Shown one piece after another: positions 17,680 through 25,661 of a stretch of 64,000 nt of DNA (positions within the stretch are counted from its first letter, which is position 1; the number at the start of each line of letters is the position of its first letter). The notes beneath the pieces are model-generated. The model did no database searches. It saw nothing but the letters and a program-made list of their open reading frames with translations, and was not told the origin of the DNA. The stretch lies in assembly GCA_012517865.1 (NCBI GenBank), contig JAAYUC010000009.1:53710-117709 (forward strand), written 5' to 3'. A program made the position numbers and the translations under genes. The DNA is from Chloroflexota bacterium (GTDB taxonomy: Bacteria > Chloroflexota > Anaerolineae > Anaerolineales > Anaerolineaceae).

Positions 17680-18534
17680 TTATTCTTCCGCAGCGAAATC
17701 GCCGGCATCCAAATCTTCTTTGGCAGGTATCTTGGCGCGGGTCGCGTCTCCGAGCAGTTCGTCATCACCCAGTTCGATGTCTTCGTCAATCTTGCGGGAA
17801 ATGACGGAGCGGGACTCGGGCAGTTCTTCCTCGATTTCCTCGTCCTTACGCATCAGGCGGCCTTCCACAACGGCATCGGCAATGCGGCCGACGATGAGTT
17901 TGATGGCGCGGATGGCGTCGTCATTGGACGGAATGACATAATCTACCATGCGCGGGTCGCAGTTGGTATCCACCATGGCGATAACCGGAATTTCGCGGAT
18001 GTAGGCTTCGCGCATCGCGGTTTCTTCGCGTTCAATATCCACGATGAACACCAGTTTGGGCAGTTGTTTCATGTTGCGAATACCGCTCAGGCGGGTCTCC
18101 AGGCGGGCGATTTCGCGCTGGATGAGCAGGCCTTCTTTTTTGGTCAGCTGGTTGATTTCGCCGGATTCCACCATTTTCTCCAGGCGGGTCAATTCAACAA
18201 TACGCTGTTGGATGGTTACCCAGTTGGTCAGGGTGCCGCCCAGCCAACGCTGGTTGACATAGGGCATGCCGCAGCGTTCAGCTTCTTCCTGGATGGTTTC
18301 CTGGGCCTGGCGCTTGGTGCCGACGAAGAGGATGGTGCCGCCTTCAGCTACGGTGTCGCGCACTTTGTTGAAGGCTTCATCCAGCAGCTTGACAGTCTGC
18401 TGCAGGTCGATGATGTGGATACCGTTGCGTTCGGTGAAGATATACGGACGCATTTTGGGGTTCCATTTATTGGTACGATGTCCGAAATGGACGCCGCTCT
18501 CGAGGAGCGCTTTCATAGATACAGCGGGTGACAT
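17680..18534 (-). CDS. rpsB: 30S ribosomal protein S2
   Basis: The product has 284 residues. Family motifs are [42 protein letters not shown] and [28 protein letters not shown]2 sits on the back of the 30S body and needs S1 or its counterpart for assembly. The C-terminal 50 residues are an acidic extension ([11 protein letters not shown] ... [10 protein letters not shown]) beyond the usual length. AAAGGAGT precedes the ATG. A GC-rich leader of about 120 bases and an extended -10 promoter lie upstream. Confidence 0.97.
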   Translation of the reverse strand: MSPAVSMKALLESGVHFGHRTNKWNPKMRPYIFTERNGIHIIDLQQTVKLLDEAFNKVRDTVAEGGTILFVGTKRQAQETIQEEAERCGMPYVNQRWLGGTLTNWVTIQQRIVELTRLEKMVESGEINQLTKKEGLLIQREIARLETRLSGIRNMKQLPKLVFIVDIEREETAMREAYIREIPVIAMVDTNCDPRMVDYVIPSNDDAIRAIKLIVGRIADAVVEGRLMRKDEEIEEELPESRSVISRKIDEDIELGDDELLGDATRAKIPAKEDLDAGDFAAEE

Positions 18535-18653
18535 ATATACTCCTTTGCGTTATGCCTCCGCCCGGCTTTGCGGCAGCTCCGAACCCTTGCGGGCACGCGG
18601 GAGCGCCTGTGCCTTGGCGTGTGTGATTAGTGTCTCTGGCTTCTGCCAGAGCG
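18535..18653 (-). promoter_or_regulatory. Leader region of rpsB
   Basis: This is an untranslated stretch of about 120 bases between the rpsB promoter and start, GC-rich with several short complementary blocks (for example CCGCAAAGCCGGGCGG). S2 leaders are autoregulated in many bacteria. I cannot match this one to a known motif by eye. Confidence 0.4.
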
Positions 18654-18659
18654 TCCCAT

Positions 18660-18682
18660 AGTATAACATATTTTTCTGTCAA
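18660..18682 (-). promoter_or_regulatory. Promoter of rpsB-tsf
   Basis: The minus strand reads TTGACA, 11 bases, then TATACT with TGT in front (TGTTATACT). The spacing is too short for a standard -35/-10 pair, so the extended -10 is the likely active element. Confidence 0.55.
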
Positions 18683-19066
18683 GAGCGTGCGCGCGACTGT
18701 GTGGGAATCCCTCTTTTATTTTGGATTTTTATGTGGAAGCGGAGGTTAAACCTTCCCTGCGGTCAGGTCTCGCGAGTAGCGCGCAGGCGAATTTTTGTGG
18801 GGGAGGACTGTCATAATCCCTCCCTATTTGGGAAGGGTTGCTCAGCGAGGTAGAAGGTAGCTGCTCAGCCTTCCCCTGGGGGAAGGTGCCCGCAGGGCGG
18901 TAGAGGGTGTTTTCTCCCACTTCAGTCTCGCCGCGCCCGCCAGCTTAGCTTCTGGGAAAGCCTGACAGATCTCGCCGCGCTCGCCGGCCTGGCAGCCGCA
19001 CGCCCAGGCTTCCCAGCCAATCCCAGCCCGCCTGCGGAAAGCGCCTTCTGACCAATTTCCGACTCG
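18683..19066. other. Intergenic region with repeats, no gene
   Basis: This gap of almost 400 bases lies between divergent rpsB and epimerase genes. It holds a dispersed repeat (18869-18909), a related GGGAGG.../CCTCCC segment near 18800-18835, and a partly duplicated TCTCGCCGCGC-CGCC(A/G)GC block near 18926 and 18970. The minus ORF at 18729-18920 is made of this repeat and I do not accept it. Confidence 0.55.
18869..18909 (+). repeat. Dispersed repeat CCTTCCC...GGGAAGGTGCCCGC, copy 1
   Basis: CCTTCCCCTGGGGGAAGGTG is followed by CCCGCAGGGCGGTAGAGGGTG. The inverse copy is at 21719-21760. The first half is self-complementary (CCTTCCCC/GGGGAAGG). Confidence 0.7.
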
Positions 19067-19075
19067 TGCTATAAT
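19067..19075 (+). promoter_or_regulatory. Extended -10 promoter of epimerase-mpg
   Basis: TGCTATAAT lies 31 bases before the epimerase ATG. Confidence 0.6.
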
Positions 19076-19106
19076 CCCTCAAAATTCAGTACAAGGTTTT
19101 GCATCG

Positions 19107-20033
19107 ATGCGATTTTTAATTACCGGAGGGGCTGGTTTTCTGGGGACGGCGCTCAGCAATCGACTCGCCCGTCAGGGGCATTTTGTGCGCGTGCTGGACG
19201 ACCTCTCCAACGGCGATCCCTCCCGTTTGCTCCCCGAAATTGAATTCACCCAGGGCGATATTAACGACAAACCTTTGCTCTGGACGCTCTTACAGGAAAT
19301 TGACTGCGTCTATCACCTCGCGGCAAGGGTATCCGTTCCAGAATCCCAGCTTTTCCCACGCGATTACAATCACGTGAACGTGGGCGGCACAGTCACGCTC
19401 ATGGAAGCGATTCGCGATACGAAGGTGAGGCGGGTTGTCCTGGCTTCTTCCGGCGCGGTCTATGGGGAGCAGGAGACTATTCCCTACAAAGAAAGCGCAG
19501 AGGTCCATCCCCGTTCGCCCTACGCGGTTTCCAAGCTGGCATCTGAGTATTACGTGCGCACCATTGGCGCGCAGTGCGGCGTGGAAGCAGTATGTCTGCG
19601 CATTTTTAACGCGTATGGTCCGGGTCAGCGCGTTCCCCCGTTTCATCCGCCGGTGGTGCCAAACTTTTTGAAACATGCCCTTACCAACGGCTCCATTGTC
19701 ATTCACAGCGACGGCAGCCAGACTCGCGATTATGTCTTTGTTGATGATGTCGTGAATGCGATGGTCACTTCGGCTACTGCCAGCGGTGTGGACCAGCAAA
19801 TTATCAATATCGGCAGCGGGGTGGAAACAAGCGTCCGCGAACTTGCCCGGCTGGTGGTTCAGGCGACCGGCACCAAGCCTGAAGAGATTTACAATCCGCT
19901 TAAATACGGCGGTGCCGACCGCATGTGCGCGGATATCAGCAAAGCCTACGAAAAACTCAATTATCTCCCGCTTATTCCTTTGGATGTCGGTTTGCGCCTG
20001 ACGCTTGAACGCGACCCGCAGTTTCAGAAATGA
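19107..20033 (+). CDS. NAD-dependent sugar epimerase/dehydratase (SDR)
   Basis: The product has 308 residues. It is an extended short-chain dehydrogenase of the UDP-glucose 4-epimerase type. It has the glycine-rich NAD motif GGAGFLG at residue 7, DDLSNG after beta-2, the catalytic ASSGAVYGE and YAVSK (Tyr-x3-Lys), and the substrate-loop RIFNAYGPGQR. It likely interconverts a nucleotide sugar for surface glycans. The exact sugar is not readable. Its stop overlaps the start of the DNA glycosylase gene by four bases. Confidence 0.88.
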   Translation: MRFLITGGAGFLGTALSNRLARQGHFVRVLDDLSNGDPSRLLPEIEFTQGDINDKPLLWTLLQEIDCVYHLAARVSVPESQLFPRDYNHVNVGGTVTLMEAIRDTKVRRVVLASSGAVYGEQETIPYKESAEVHPRSPYAVSKLASEYYVRTIGAQCGVEAVCLRIFNAYGPGQRVPPFHPPVVPNFLKHALTNGSIVIHSDGSQTRDYVFVDDVVNAMVTSATASGVDQQIINIGSGVETSVRELARLVVQATGTKPEEIYNPLKYGGADRMCADISKAYEKLNYLPLIPLDVGLRLTLERDPQFQK

Positions 20034-20629
20034 TCCTCTCTCGCGCGTTTTATTCCGGTTCCGCCATTGATACCGCACCGCGCCTGATTGGCTGCCGCCT
20101 GGTGCGCATTTTAGACGGCAGGCGGCTTTCTGGCATTATCACCGAAACGGAAGCCTATCAGGGCGAAGAAGACCAGGCCTGCCATGCCCGCGTTGGCAAA
20201 ACACCCCGCACGGAAACAATGTACGAAGAGGCCGGGCACGCGTATATCTATTTCACCTACGGGATGCATTGGCTGCTAAACGCGGTGACAGACGCGCCGG
20301 GCATACCTGCCGCTGTGCTCATTCGCGCGATTTTTCCCCTGGAAGGTGCGGACCTGATGGCGGCGCTGCGCCCGATGCTGGCTTACCAGCCGGGCTGGCT
20401 GAACGGACCCGCAAAACTGGCCCAAGCTCTCAATATCGATGGAAGGTTGAATCGGGCTGACCTTTGTTCTGCGGAGAGCGCCCTGTTCATCGAAGAAGGT
20501 ATCAGCGTGCCGCCAGAAACGCTGCGAACGGCCGCGCGCGTTGGCATCAATTCAGTGCCGGAACCCTGGCGCAGCGTTCCCTGGCGCTGGCAGGCAGACC
20601 CGGAGTTCATCCGCCGGATGTGCACGTGA
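20030..20629 (+). CDS. mpg: DNA-3-methyladenine glycosylase
   Basis: The product has 199 residues. It belongs to the AAG/MPG family (not AlkA), which flips out and excises alkylated purines. Family motifs are LIGCRLVR, ETEAYQGEEDQACHA (with the catalytic Glu), MYEEAGHAYIYFTYGMHW and NGPAKLAQAL. The ATG overlaps the epimerase stop (ATGA), so the two are translationally coupled despite unrelated roles. The length is normal. Confidence 0.93.
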   Translation: MILSRAFYSGSAIDTAPRLIGCRLVRILDGRRLSGIITETEAYQGEEDQACHARVGKTPRTETMYEEAGHAYIYFTYGMHWLLNAVTDAPGIPAAVLIRAIFPLEGADLMAALRPMLAYQPGWLNGPAKLAQALNIDGRLNRADLCSAESALFIEEGISVPPETLRTAARVGINSVPEPWRSVPWRWQADPEFIRRMCT

Positions 20630-20664
20630 GGGGTCCCCGGATGTTCCAGCGCGGCTTCCGGGGC

Positions 20665-20670
20665 TATAAT
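20665..20670 (+). promoter_or_regulatory. -10 box of bactofilin gene
   Basis: TATAAT lies 37 bases before the bactofilin ATG, separating it from the mpg unit. Confidence 0.45.
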
Positions 20671-20707
20671 TGAAGTCGAAAACCCTATAAGGACTTGAAA
20701 CCATTCT

Positions 20708-21160
20708 ATGTTAGGCAAAAAGAAAACCGCACCCAGCTTTATCCCAGAACCCACCTCCGAGCGGGTCACTTCAGTAATTGGCCCCGGCATCACCTGGACT
20801 GGAGACCTGCGTGGAAAGGGTGGCGTGCGCATTGAGGGCACGGTGGATGGAGAAATTGCCGTTCAGGGTCTGGTTGTGATTGGTGAAACAGGAAAAGTAA
20901 ACTGCCGCACCTTGCAGGCCGAGAGGTTGATTGTGGCCGGTGCGGTGAAAGGCAACATCTCCTGCGGAAAGCTGGAGATACGCTCCACAGGCAGAATCTG
21001 GGGAGATGTGGTGACCACAAACTTCAGCAGTGAGGATGGGGCTTTCCTGCGGGGTCAGATGCGTATGGAAGACAAGGTGGAAATTACCGACACAGGCAGC
21101 GATCCGCATTCGGAAGCGCTCGAAAACCAGCCGATAGAACCCGCGTCCGAAGAAGAGTAA
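20708..21160 (+). CDS. Bactofilin (polymer-forming cytoskeletal protein)
   Basis: The product has 150 residues. The central part (about 25-120) is a small beta-helix typical of bactofilins: VIGPGITWTGDLRGKGGVRIEGTVDG, then repeats of GEIAVQGLVVIGETGKVN and AGAVKGNISCGKLEIRSTGRIWGDV. Bactofilins polymerise without nucleotide on the membrane and help set cell shape or position wall enzymes. The N-terminus is short and basic. The C-terminus is acidic and probably disordered. No partner peptidase gene is adjacent. Confidence 0.9.
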   Translation: MLGKKKTAPSFIPEPTSERVTSVIGPGITWTGDLRGKGGVRIEGTVDGEIAVQGLVVIGETGKVNCRTLQAERLIVAGAVKGNISCGKLEIRSTGRIWGDVVTTNFSSEDGAFLRGQMRMEDKVEITDTGSDPHSEALENQPIEPASEEE

Positions 21161-21161
21161 G

Positions 21162-21629
21162 CTAAAAATTCCAGGAAGAACGTTCCGGTCCGGGCTGCTC
21201 CAATAAAATGGTCACCGGACCATCATTGATTAAATTCACCAGCATATGGGCGCCAAAGACGCCTGTTTGCGCGCGCAGGCCCATGGCGCGCAAAAAATCC
21301 ACGAACAGCGCACACAGCGGCTCCGCCAGGTCGGGCTTGGCCGCGCCGGTGAAAGAGGGCCGGCGTCCGCGGCGGGTATCCGCGTAGAGGGTGAATTGCG
21401 ATACGACGATAATTTCGCCGTTCACATCCAGGCAGGAAAGGTTCATTTTTCCAGCGGAATCTTCAAAAATGCGCAGGTTGGCCACCTTTTCCGCCAGTTC
21501 GCGCGCGTCCTGTTCGCAGTCTGTGGGACTGATACCCAGCAGCACCACCAAACCCTTTTGGATACTGGCAACCACCTGACTTTCCACGCTTACCTGAGCG
21601 CGGCTGACTCTTTGAACGACTGCGCGCAT
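21162..21629 (-). CDS. dtd: D-aminoacyl-tRNA deacylase
   Basis: The product has 155 residues. It removes D-amino acids (and glycine from tRNA-Ala) from mischarged tRNAs. Both hallmark motifs are present: [20 protein letters not shown], and the Gly-cisPro region [11 protein letters not shown]. It starts [13 protein letters not shown], as usual for the family. It is convergent with the bactofilin gene, with only one base between the stops. Confidence 0.95.
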   Translation of the reverse strand: MRAVVQRVSRAQVSVESQVVASIQKGLVVLLGISPTDCEQDARELAEKVANLRIFEDSAGKMNLSCLDVNGEIIVVSQFTLYADTRRGRRPSFTGAAKPDLAEPLCALFVDFLRAMGLRAQTGVFGAHMLVNLINDGPVTILLEQPGPERSSWNF

Positions 21630-21718
21630 TGCTTTTCTCCTGTGTGTTTGCTCTGATTATACCCGCGAGAGCTCTCCGCGAATCGGGCGGGCGAAGGCGA
21701 GACTGAAGAGGGGGGGGA

Positions 21719-21760
21719 CACCCTCTTCCGCCCTTGCGGGCACCTTCCCCCAAGGGAAGG
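21719..21760 (-). repeat. Dispersed repeat CCTTCCC...GGGAAGGTGCCCGC, copy 2
   Basis: The reverse complement of this stretch matches 18869-18909 (CCTTCCCTTGGGGGAAGGTG and the following bases). A partial third copy (CACCCTCTTCCGCCC...) follows at about 21769-21785. The gap between dtd and the next gene (about 290 bases) holds this and no gene. Confidence 0.7.
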
Positions 21761-21858
21761 CTGTAAGCACCCTCTTCCGCCCTGTGGGCTTACCAACATG
21801 AATTCTGAGATAACTCAGGCGTTCCGGGAGGTGTGCGCTGCTCTGTAAGGTAAAACCA

Positions 21859-21887
21859 AAACATCCGCGCTATAAACGCGGATGTTT
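21859..21887 (-). terminator. Terminator of the GlsB-like gene
   Basis: The stem AAACATCCGCG/CGCGGATGTTT (11 bp, 7-base loop) is followed on the minus strand by TGGTTTTACC. Confidence 0.6.
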
Positions 21888-21923
21888 GCTAATATCCCTG
21901 ATTTAATAACAGGCGGTTAAGTT

Positions 21924-22172
21924 TTACTTCTTTTTCAGAAGGCGATAAATCAACACGACCAGTACCGCGCCGCCAATCGAGACCAGGATGGTAGTCAGGT
22001 TGAAACCGCTGGTCAGGTCAACGCCCAGAAGCAGGCTGGTAATCCAGCCGCCCAGAATACTGCCGGCAACTCCGAGCAGCATGGCAATCCAGAAGCTGAC
22101 ATTGATTTTCATCAGCTTCGCGGCGACATAGCCGGCAATGATGCCGACCAAAATTGTTGCAATGAGACCCAT
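21924..22172 (-). CDS. GlsB/YeaQ/YmgE-type small membrane protein
   Basis: The product has 82 residues with three hydrophobic segments. The pattern MGLIATILVGIIAGYVAAKLM, then a GVAGSILGGWI segment, matches the transglycosylase-associated / GlsB / YeaQ family of small stress-linked membrane proteins. Their biochemical role is not known. An AAAGGAG sequence precedes the ATG. It lies 41 bases downstream of the SRPBCC gene on the same strand. Confidence 0.85.
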   Translation of the reverse strand: MGLIATILVGIIAGYVAAKLMKINVSFWIAMLLGVAGSILGGWITSLLLGVDLTSGFNLTTILVSIGGAVLVVLIYRLLKKK

Positions 22173-22213
22173 CGTAAACTCCTTTTGTGAATGTGTTTTC
22201 TGACAGACAGCCT

Positions 22214-22654
22214 TTACAGGCTTTCAACCAGCTTGCGCAGCGCGGTGGTGGCTTTCTTCACGCGCAGCGCGTCTTTTGGATTGCCGCCGGTGATGAAGTT
22301 GCCCAGAATTCCAGCGCCGGTGAGCGTATCCAGTTTGTATTCGACCTTGCATTCATCCGCGGCAAGACCAAAGAAGCCGCCGGTCGGACGCAGTTCGAAG
22401 GTGTGCTTGTCTTTGTCGTTTCCCATTTGGGTCAGGACAACAAGCTTCTTGAAGGGAACAACTTCCAGGAATTCACCCCGACCTGTCTGACCGTCATCCA
22501 CCCATTCAAACGTGCCGCCTGGCGCTACTTCGCCAGCGTTGGCAATGGAATCGATACCTGGGAACCACTTCGGCCAGTAGGCGGTGTTGGTCAGTACCTG
22601 CCAAACCTTTTCGACCTGAGCGTCAATTTCCACATCGCGTTCAAATTTTGCCAT
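22214..22654 (-). CDS. SRPBCC-family protein
   Basis: The product has 146 residues from MAKFERDVEIDA. The ATG at 22654 has GGAGGTG upstream, better than the track start at 22669. The sequence follows the START/polyketide-cyclase (SRPBCC) pattern: an opening beta-strand, then AQVEKVWQVLTNTAYWPKWFPGI, a run of strands, and a C-terminal helix (KKATTALRKLVESL). Members bind hydrophobic ligands in a deep cavity. No specific ligand or enzyme activity can be assigned. Confidence 0.8.
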   Translation of the reverse strand: MAKFERDVEIDAQVEKVWQVLTNTAYWPKWFPGIDSIANAGEVAPGGTFEWVDDGQTGRGEFLEVVPFKKLVVLTQMGNDKDKHTFELRPTGGFFGLAADECKVEYKLDTLTGAGILGNFITGGNPKDALRVKKATTALRKLVESL

Positions 22655-22793
22655 AATTTTCACCTCCATGACAATAACAGTATCAATTAATATATCACTT
22701 AATTGAGCTTCAATAATTTATTGTTGAAGCCTGCCGGGCTGGCTTTCAGCGCAGCGCTGCTGAAGGCTTTGGACGCGGCGCTTTTGGGAGGGT

Positions 22794-22799
22794 TATAAT
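22794..22799 (+). promoter_or_regulatory. -10 box, leaderless start of rnd
   Basis: TATAAT is followed by AGCCTC and then the rnd ATG (six-base gap). There is no Shine-Dalgarno sequence. A weak -35 (TTGGAC) lies 19 bases upstream. Confidence 0.65.
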
Positions 22800-22805
22800 A
22801 GCCTC

Positions 22806-23945
22806 ATGACTGAGCCTGAAATTGCCGACGCTGCTTACATCGATACGCCTTTACTGCTCGCGAGCATGATAGATGAACTGCGCGAACAGCCGGCGGTCGC
22901 GGTGGATACCGAATCCAACAGCTTGCACGCCTACCAGGAGCAGGTCTGCCTGATTCAAATTTCCACGCGAAGCCGGGATTACCTGGTTGATACGCTGGCA
23001 TTGGCGGACCTTTCCGCGCTGGGCGCGATTTTTGCCGATTTCAATATCCAGAAGGTGTTTCACGCCGGCGATTACGACCTCACCTGCCTGAAACGGGATT
23101 ATCAGTTTGAATTTCACAATGTCTTCGACACCATGCTGGCAGCCTCCGCGCTGGGGGAAGAAAGCCTCGGTCTGGCGGGACTGTTGGAAAAGTACCTGAA
23201 CATCCGGATTGATAAAAAATATCAGCGCGCGGATTGGGGCAGGCGTCCCATCAAGCAGGAAATGCTGCGCTACGCCCAGCTGGACTCGCATTATTTACTG
23301 GATTTGCGGGACTGTCTGGTTCCCCAACTGGAAAAGCTGGACCGCCTGCGCATCGTGCTGGAAGACAGCGCGAGCCTGGCAAGCCAGACGCCTGCTATGA
23401 AAAACCACGAGGAAGACTTCTGGCGGGTCAAAGGCATCAACGGGATGAAGCCGCCCGCGCTCAGCCTGCTCAAACAGCTGAATCACCTTCGGGAGCAGCT
23501 GGCGAAAGCGCAGAACCTTCCTCCGTTCAAAATTCTGAATGATTCCGCTCTGGTCGAAGTCGCGACTACGCAGCCTCAATATATAGAAGAGCTAAATCTG
23601 CTGCCATCGCTTTCTGCCGGGCAGGTAAAGCGCTACGGCAAGGATATCATGCGGGTCGTCGCGCAGTGGCGAAAGTCACCCGGCCGGGTCGCCAGAACGC
23701 GCTCTCAGGCACGCGATGACGCGGTGCTGAGGCGTCGTGAACTTTTGAGCGACTGGCGCAAAGAAACCGGCCTGGCGCAAGGTCTTCCCTCCAATGTGAT
23801 TTTGCCGCGGGATTTGCTGGAAAAAATCGCGCAGGCGCGGATTGAGAGCCTGAGCGCGCTGGAGGCACTGATGAGCGCCAGCCCCAGCAGATTTGAAATG
23901 TACGGGGAAGCGATATTTAATTTGCTAAATGAGGAGCAGCTATGA
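22806..23945 (+). CDS. rnd: Ribonuclease D
   Basis: The product has 379 residues. It is a 3'-5' exoribonuclease of the DEDDy type that trims tRNA and other stable RNA 3' ends. The exonuclease motifs are complete: VAVDTESN (Exo I), FHAGDYDLTCL (Exo II), and YAQLDSHYLL (Exo III, Tyr-x3-Asp). Two helical HRDC-like regions follow (about 205-290 and 295-375). The start appears leaderless. The stop overlaps the beta-CASP nuclease gene (ATGA), and a tRNA gene follows that one. Confidence 0.93.
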   Translation: MTEPEIADAAYIDTPLLLASMIDELREQPAVAVDTESNSLHAYQEQVCLIQISTRSRDYLVDTLALADLSALGAIFADFNIQKVFHAGDYDLTCLKRDYQFEFHNVFDTMLAASALGEESLGLAGLLEKYLNIRIDKKYQRADWGRRPIKQEMLRYAQLDSHYLLDLRDCLVPQLEKLDRLRIVLEDSASLASQTPAMKNHEEDFWRVKGINGMKPPALSLLKQLNHLREQLAKAQNLPPFKILNDSALVEVATTQPQYIEELNLLPSLSAGQVKRYGKDIMRVVAQWRKSPGRVARTRSQARDDAVLRRRELLSDWRKETGLAQGLPSNVILPRDLLEKIAQARIESLSALEALMSASPSRFEMYGEAIFNLLNEEQL

Positions 23946-25339
23946 AACTGCATATTCTGGGCGCGGCCCAAACTGTCACAGGTTCGATGTTTCTGCTGGA
24001 GTTTGGAAAGCATAAGCTGCTGCTGGATTGCGGCATGTTTCAGGGAAAACGGGATGAAACCTATGCGGTCAACCTGAACTTCCCCTTTAATCCGGCCGAG
24101 ATTGACGCGATGATACTTTCTCATGCGCACATTGACCACAGCGGGAATATCCCCAACCTGGTGCGGCAGGGTTATCGCGGGTGGATTTATACGACCAACG
24201 CCACCGCGGACCTGGCGGATATTATGCTGCGCGATAGCGGTCACATCCAGGAAAGTGATGTGCGCTATGTCAACAAGAAACGGCAGAAAAAAGGCCAGCC
24301 GCCCATGCAGCCGCTTTACACGCAGAGAGATGCCGTTGAGGCTATGCCGCAGTTCCGCTCGGTCTGGTACCAGCAGGCTTTCGAGCCTGTTCCAGGGGTC
24401 ACCGCGCGGCTTTTTGACGCCGGGCACATTCTTGGTTCAGCGGCAGTCGCGTTGGACTACACCGAGAACGGCCGGCCAAAACGATTCTGGTTCTCGGGAG
24501 ATATCGGCAGACTGGACGCGCCAATATTGCAAGACCCGGTGATGCCGGAAAAGGCCGATATCCTCTTGATGGAGTGCACCTACGGCGATAAAAAACACGA
24601 AAAACTGGAAGACGCCTACGACGAGTTTGTGGACGCGGTGAATCGCACCGTAAAGCGCGGCGGCAAAGTGATTGTGCCCGCTTTTGCCGTCGGGAGAACG
24701 CAAAACCTGTGTTACATGCTGAGCGAAGCCATTGACCAGGGCGATATTCCCGACATTCCGGTCGTCATCGACAGCCCCCTGGCGGCAAACGCCTCGGATT
24801 TGTACCGCAAACACACCGAATGTTTTGATGACGAAACCTGGCAGTACATCGCCGAACACCGCATGCAGGGTCTGGACTTTGACAACCTCATCTTTACACG
24901 CAGCGTGGATGAATCTAAGGCGCTGAATGAATACAAAGGTCCCATGGTGATTATCTCCGCCTCGGGCATGGCGGAAAGCGGGCGCATTCAGCACCACCTT
25001 GCCAATAATATTGAAGACGGGCGCAATACCATCCTGATTATTTCCTGGCAGGCCCCTGATACCCTTGGCCGGCGGTTGGCAGACCAGGAACGCAAGGTGC
25101 GCATTTTCGGCGAAGAGTATTACCGCAAGGCCGAAGTCGTGACCATCGGCGGGCTGAGCGCCCACGCGGGCCAGGACCTTTTGGTACAGTACGCGCTGGC
25201 GAGCAAGGATACGCTCAAGCAGCTCATTTTGGTGCACGGCGAGGAAAAAGCGGCATCCGCGCTGATGGGCAGGCTGGCGGAACACCCCGGGCTGCCAAAG
25301 CCGGCCTATCCTGTCAAAGGCGCTGTGTTTGAACTTTGA
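23942..25339 (+). CDS. Beta-CASP metallo-beta-lactamase ribonuclease
   Basis: The product has 465 residues. The metal-binding motif HAHIDHSG is followed by DAGHILGSAAV, ECTYGD (zinc ligands), the beta-CASP block, SASGMAESGRIQHHLANN, and a C-terminal RMMBL part (GGLSAHAGQDLL, LVHGEEKA). This is the CPSF/Ysh1-like class of RNA endonucleases also found in bacteria. RNase J differs in length and C-terminus. It is translationally coupled to rnd, making an RNA-processing pair. Confidence 0.92.
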   Translation: MKLHILGAAQTVTGSMFLLEFGKHKLLLDCGMFQGKRDETYAVNLNFPFNPAEIDAMILSHAHIDHSGNIPNLVRQGYRGWIYTTNATADLADIMLRDSGHIQESDVRYVNKKRQKKGQPPMQPLYTQRDAVEAMPQFRSVWYQQAFEPVPGVTARLFDAGHILGSAAVALDYTENGRPKRFWFSGDIGRLDAPILQDPVMPEKADILLMECTYGDKKHEKLEDAYDEFVDAVNRTVKRGGKVIVPAFAVGRTQNLCYMLSEAIDQGDIPDIPVVIDSPLAANASDLYRKHTECFDDETWQYIAEHRMQGLDFDNLIFTRSVDESKALNEYKGPMVIISASGMAESGRIQHHLANNIEDGRNTILIISWQAPDTLGRRLADQERKVRIFGEEYYRKAEVVTIGGLSAHAGQDLLVQYALASKDTLKQLILVHGEEKAASALMGRLAEHPGLPKPAYPVKGAVFEL

Positions 25340-25346
25340 AAACGGG

Positions 25347-25352
25347 TATAAT
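25347..25352 (+). promoter_or_regulatory. -10 box of tRNA-Ser
   Basis: GGGTATAAT lies 14 bases before the tRNA-Ser 5' end, in the gap after the nuclease stop. Confidence 0.5.
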
Positions 25353-25366
25353 CATGGCACAATTTC

Positions 25367-25457
25367 GGAGAGATGCCAGAGTGGTTGATTGGGACGGTCT
25401 CGAAAACCGTTATGGTCCTTGTGGCCATCGTGGGTTCGAACCCCACTCTCTCCGCCA
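25367..25457 (+). tRNA. tRNA-Ser(CGA), CCA encoded
   Basis: The acceptor is GGAGAGA/TCTCTCC, the anticodon stem-loop is ACGGT CTCGAAA ACCGT (anticodon CGA), there is a long variable arm, and the T-loop is TTCGAAC. The 3' CCA is in the DNA. The other tRNA genes in the window lack it. Confidence 0.95.
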
Positions 25458-25467
25458 GTAAAGTACT

Positions 25468-25501
25468 AATCCCCAGCCTCGCGCACGGGGATTCTTTTTT
25501 T
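25468..25501 (+). terminator. Terminator of tRNA-Ser
   Basis: AATCCCC/GGGGATT with a 12-base loop is followed by C and seven T. Confidence 0.8.
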
Positions 25502-25575
25502 GAGGGAGAGCGATGGAGATAATTCAGCCTGACCAAAGCGGAAACAATTTCCTGTATTCAAAATGATTTCACAAA

Positions 25576-25608
25576 CAAACGCGGCGGGGACGCCGCGTTT
25601 GTTTATTT
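25576..25608. terminator. Hairpin, plus-strand terminator-like
   Basis: The stem CAAACGCGGCG/CGCCGCGTTTG (11 bp, GGGA loop) is followed on the plus strand by TTTATTT. Confidence 0.6.
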
Positions 25609-25615
25609 GGACTTC

Positions 25616-25650
25616 AGCCGCTGAGAGAAAGGATTTCTCAGCGGCTTTCT
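25616..25650. terminator. Hairpin in the 3' region of the multicopper oxidase gene
   Basis: AGCCGCTGAGA/TCTCAGCGGCT (11 bp, 9-base loop) lies just past the oxidase stop. The T-rich tail is on the plus side (TTCTT), so on the minus strand it may act as a 3' stabilising hairpin. Confidence 0.45.
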
Positions 25651-25661
25651 TGGCTTACAGC

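Noticed and set aside
18729-18920. 63-residue minus-strand ORF
   Set aside because: It lies over a dispersed repeat, with no ribosome site and low-complexity translation.
25306-25536. 76-residue minus-strand ORF
   Set aside because: It runs across tRNA-Ser and its terminator, so it is not a protein gene.
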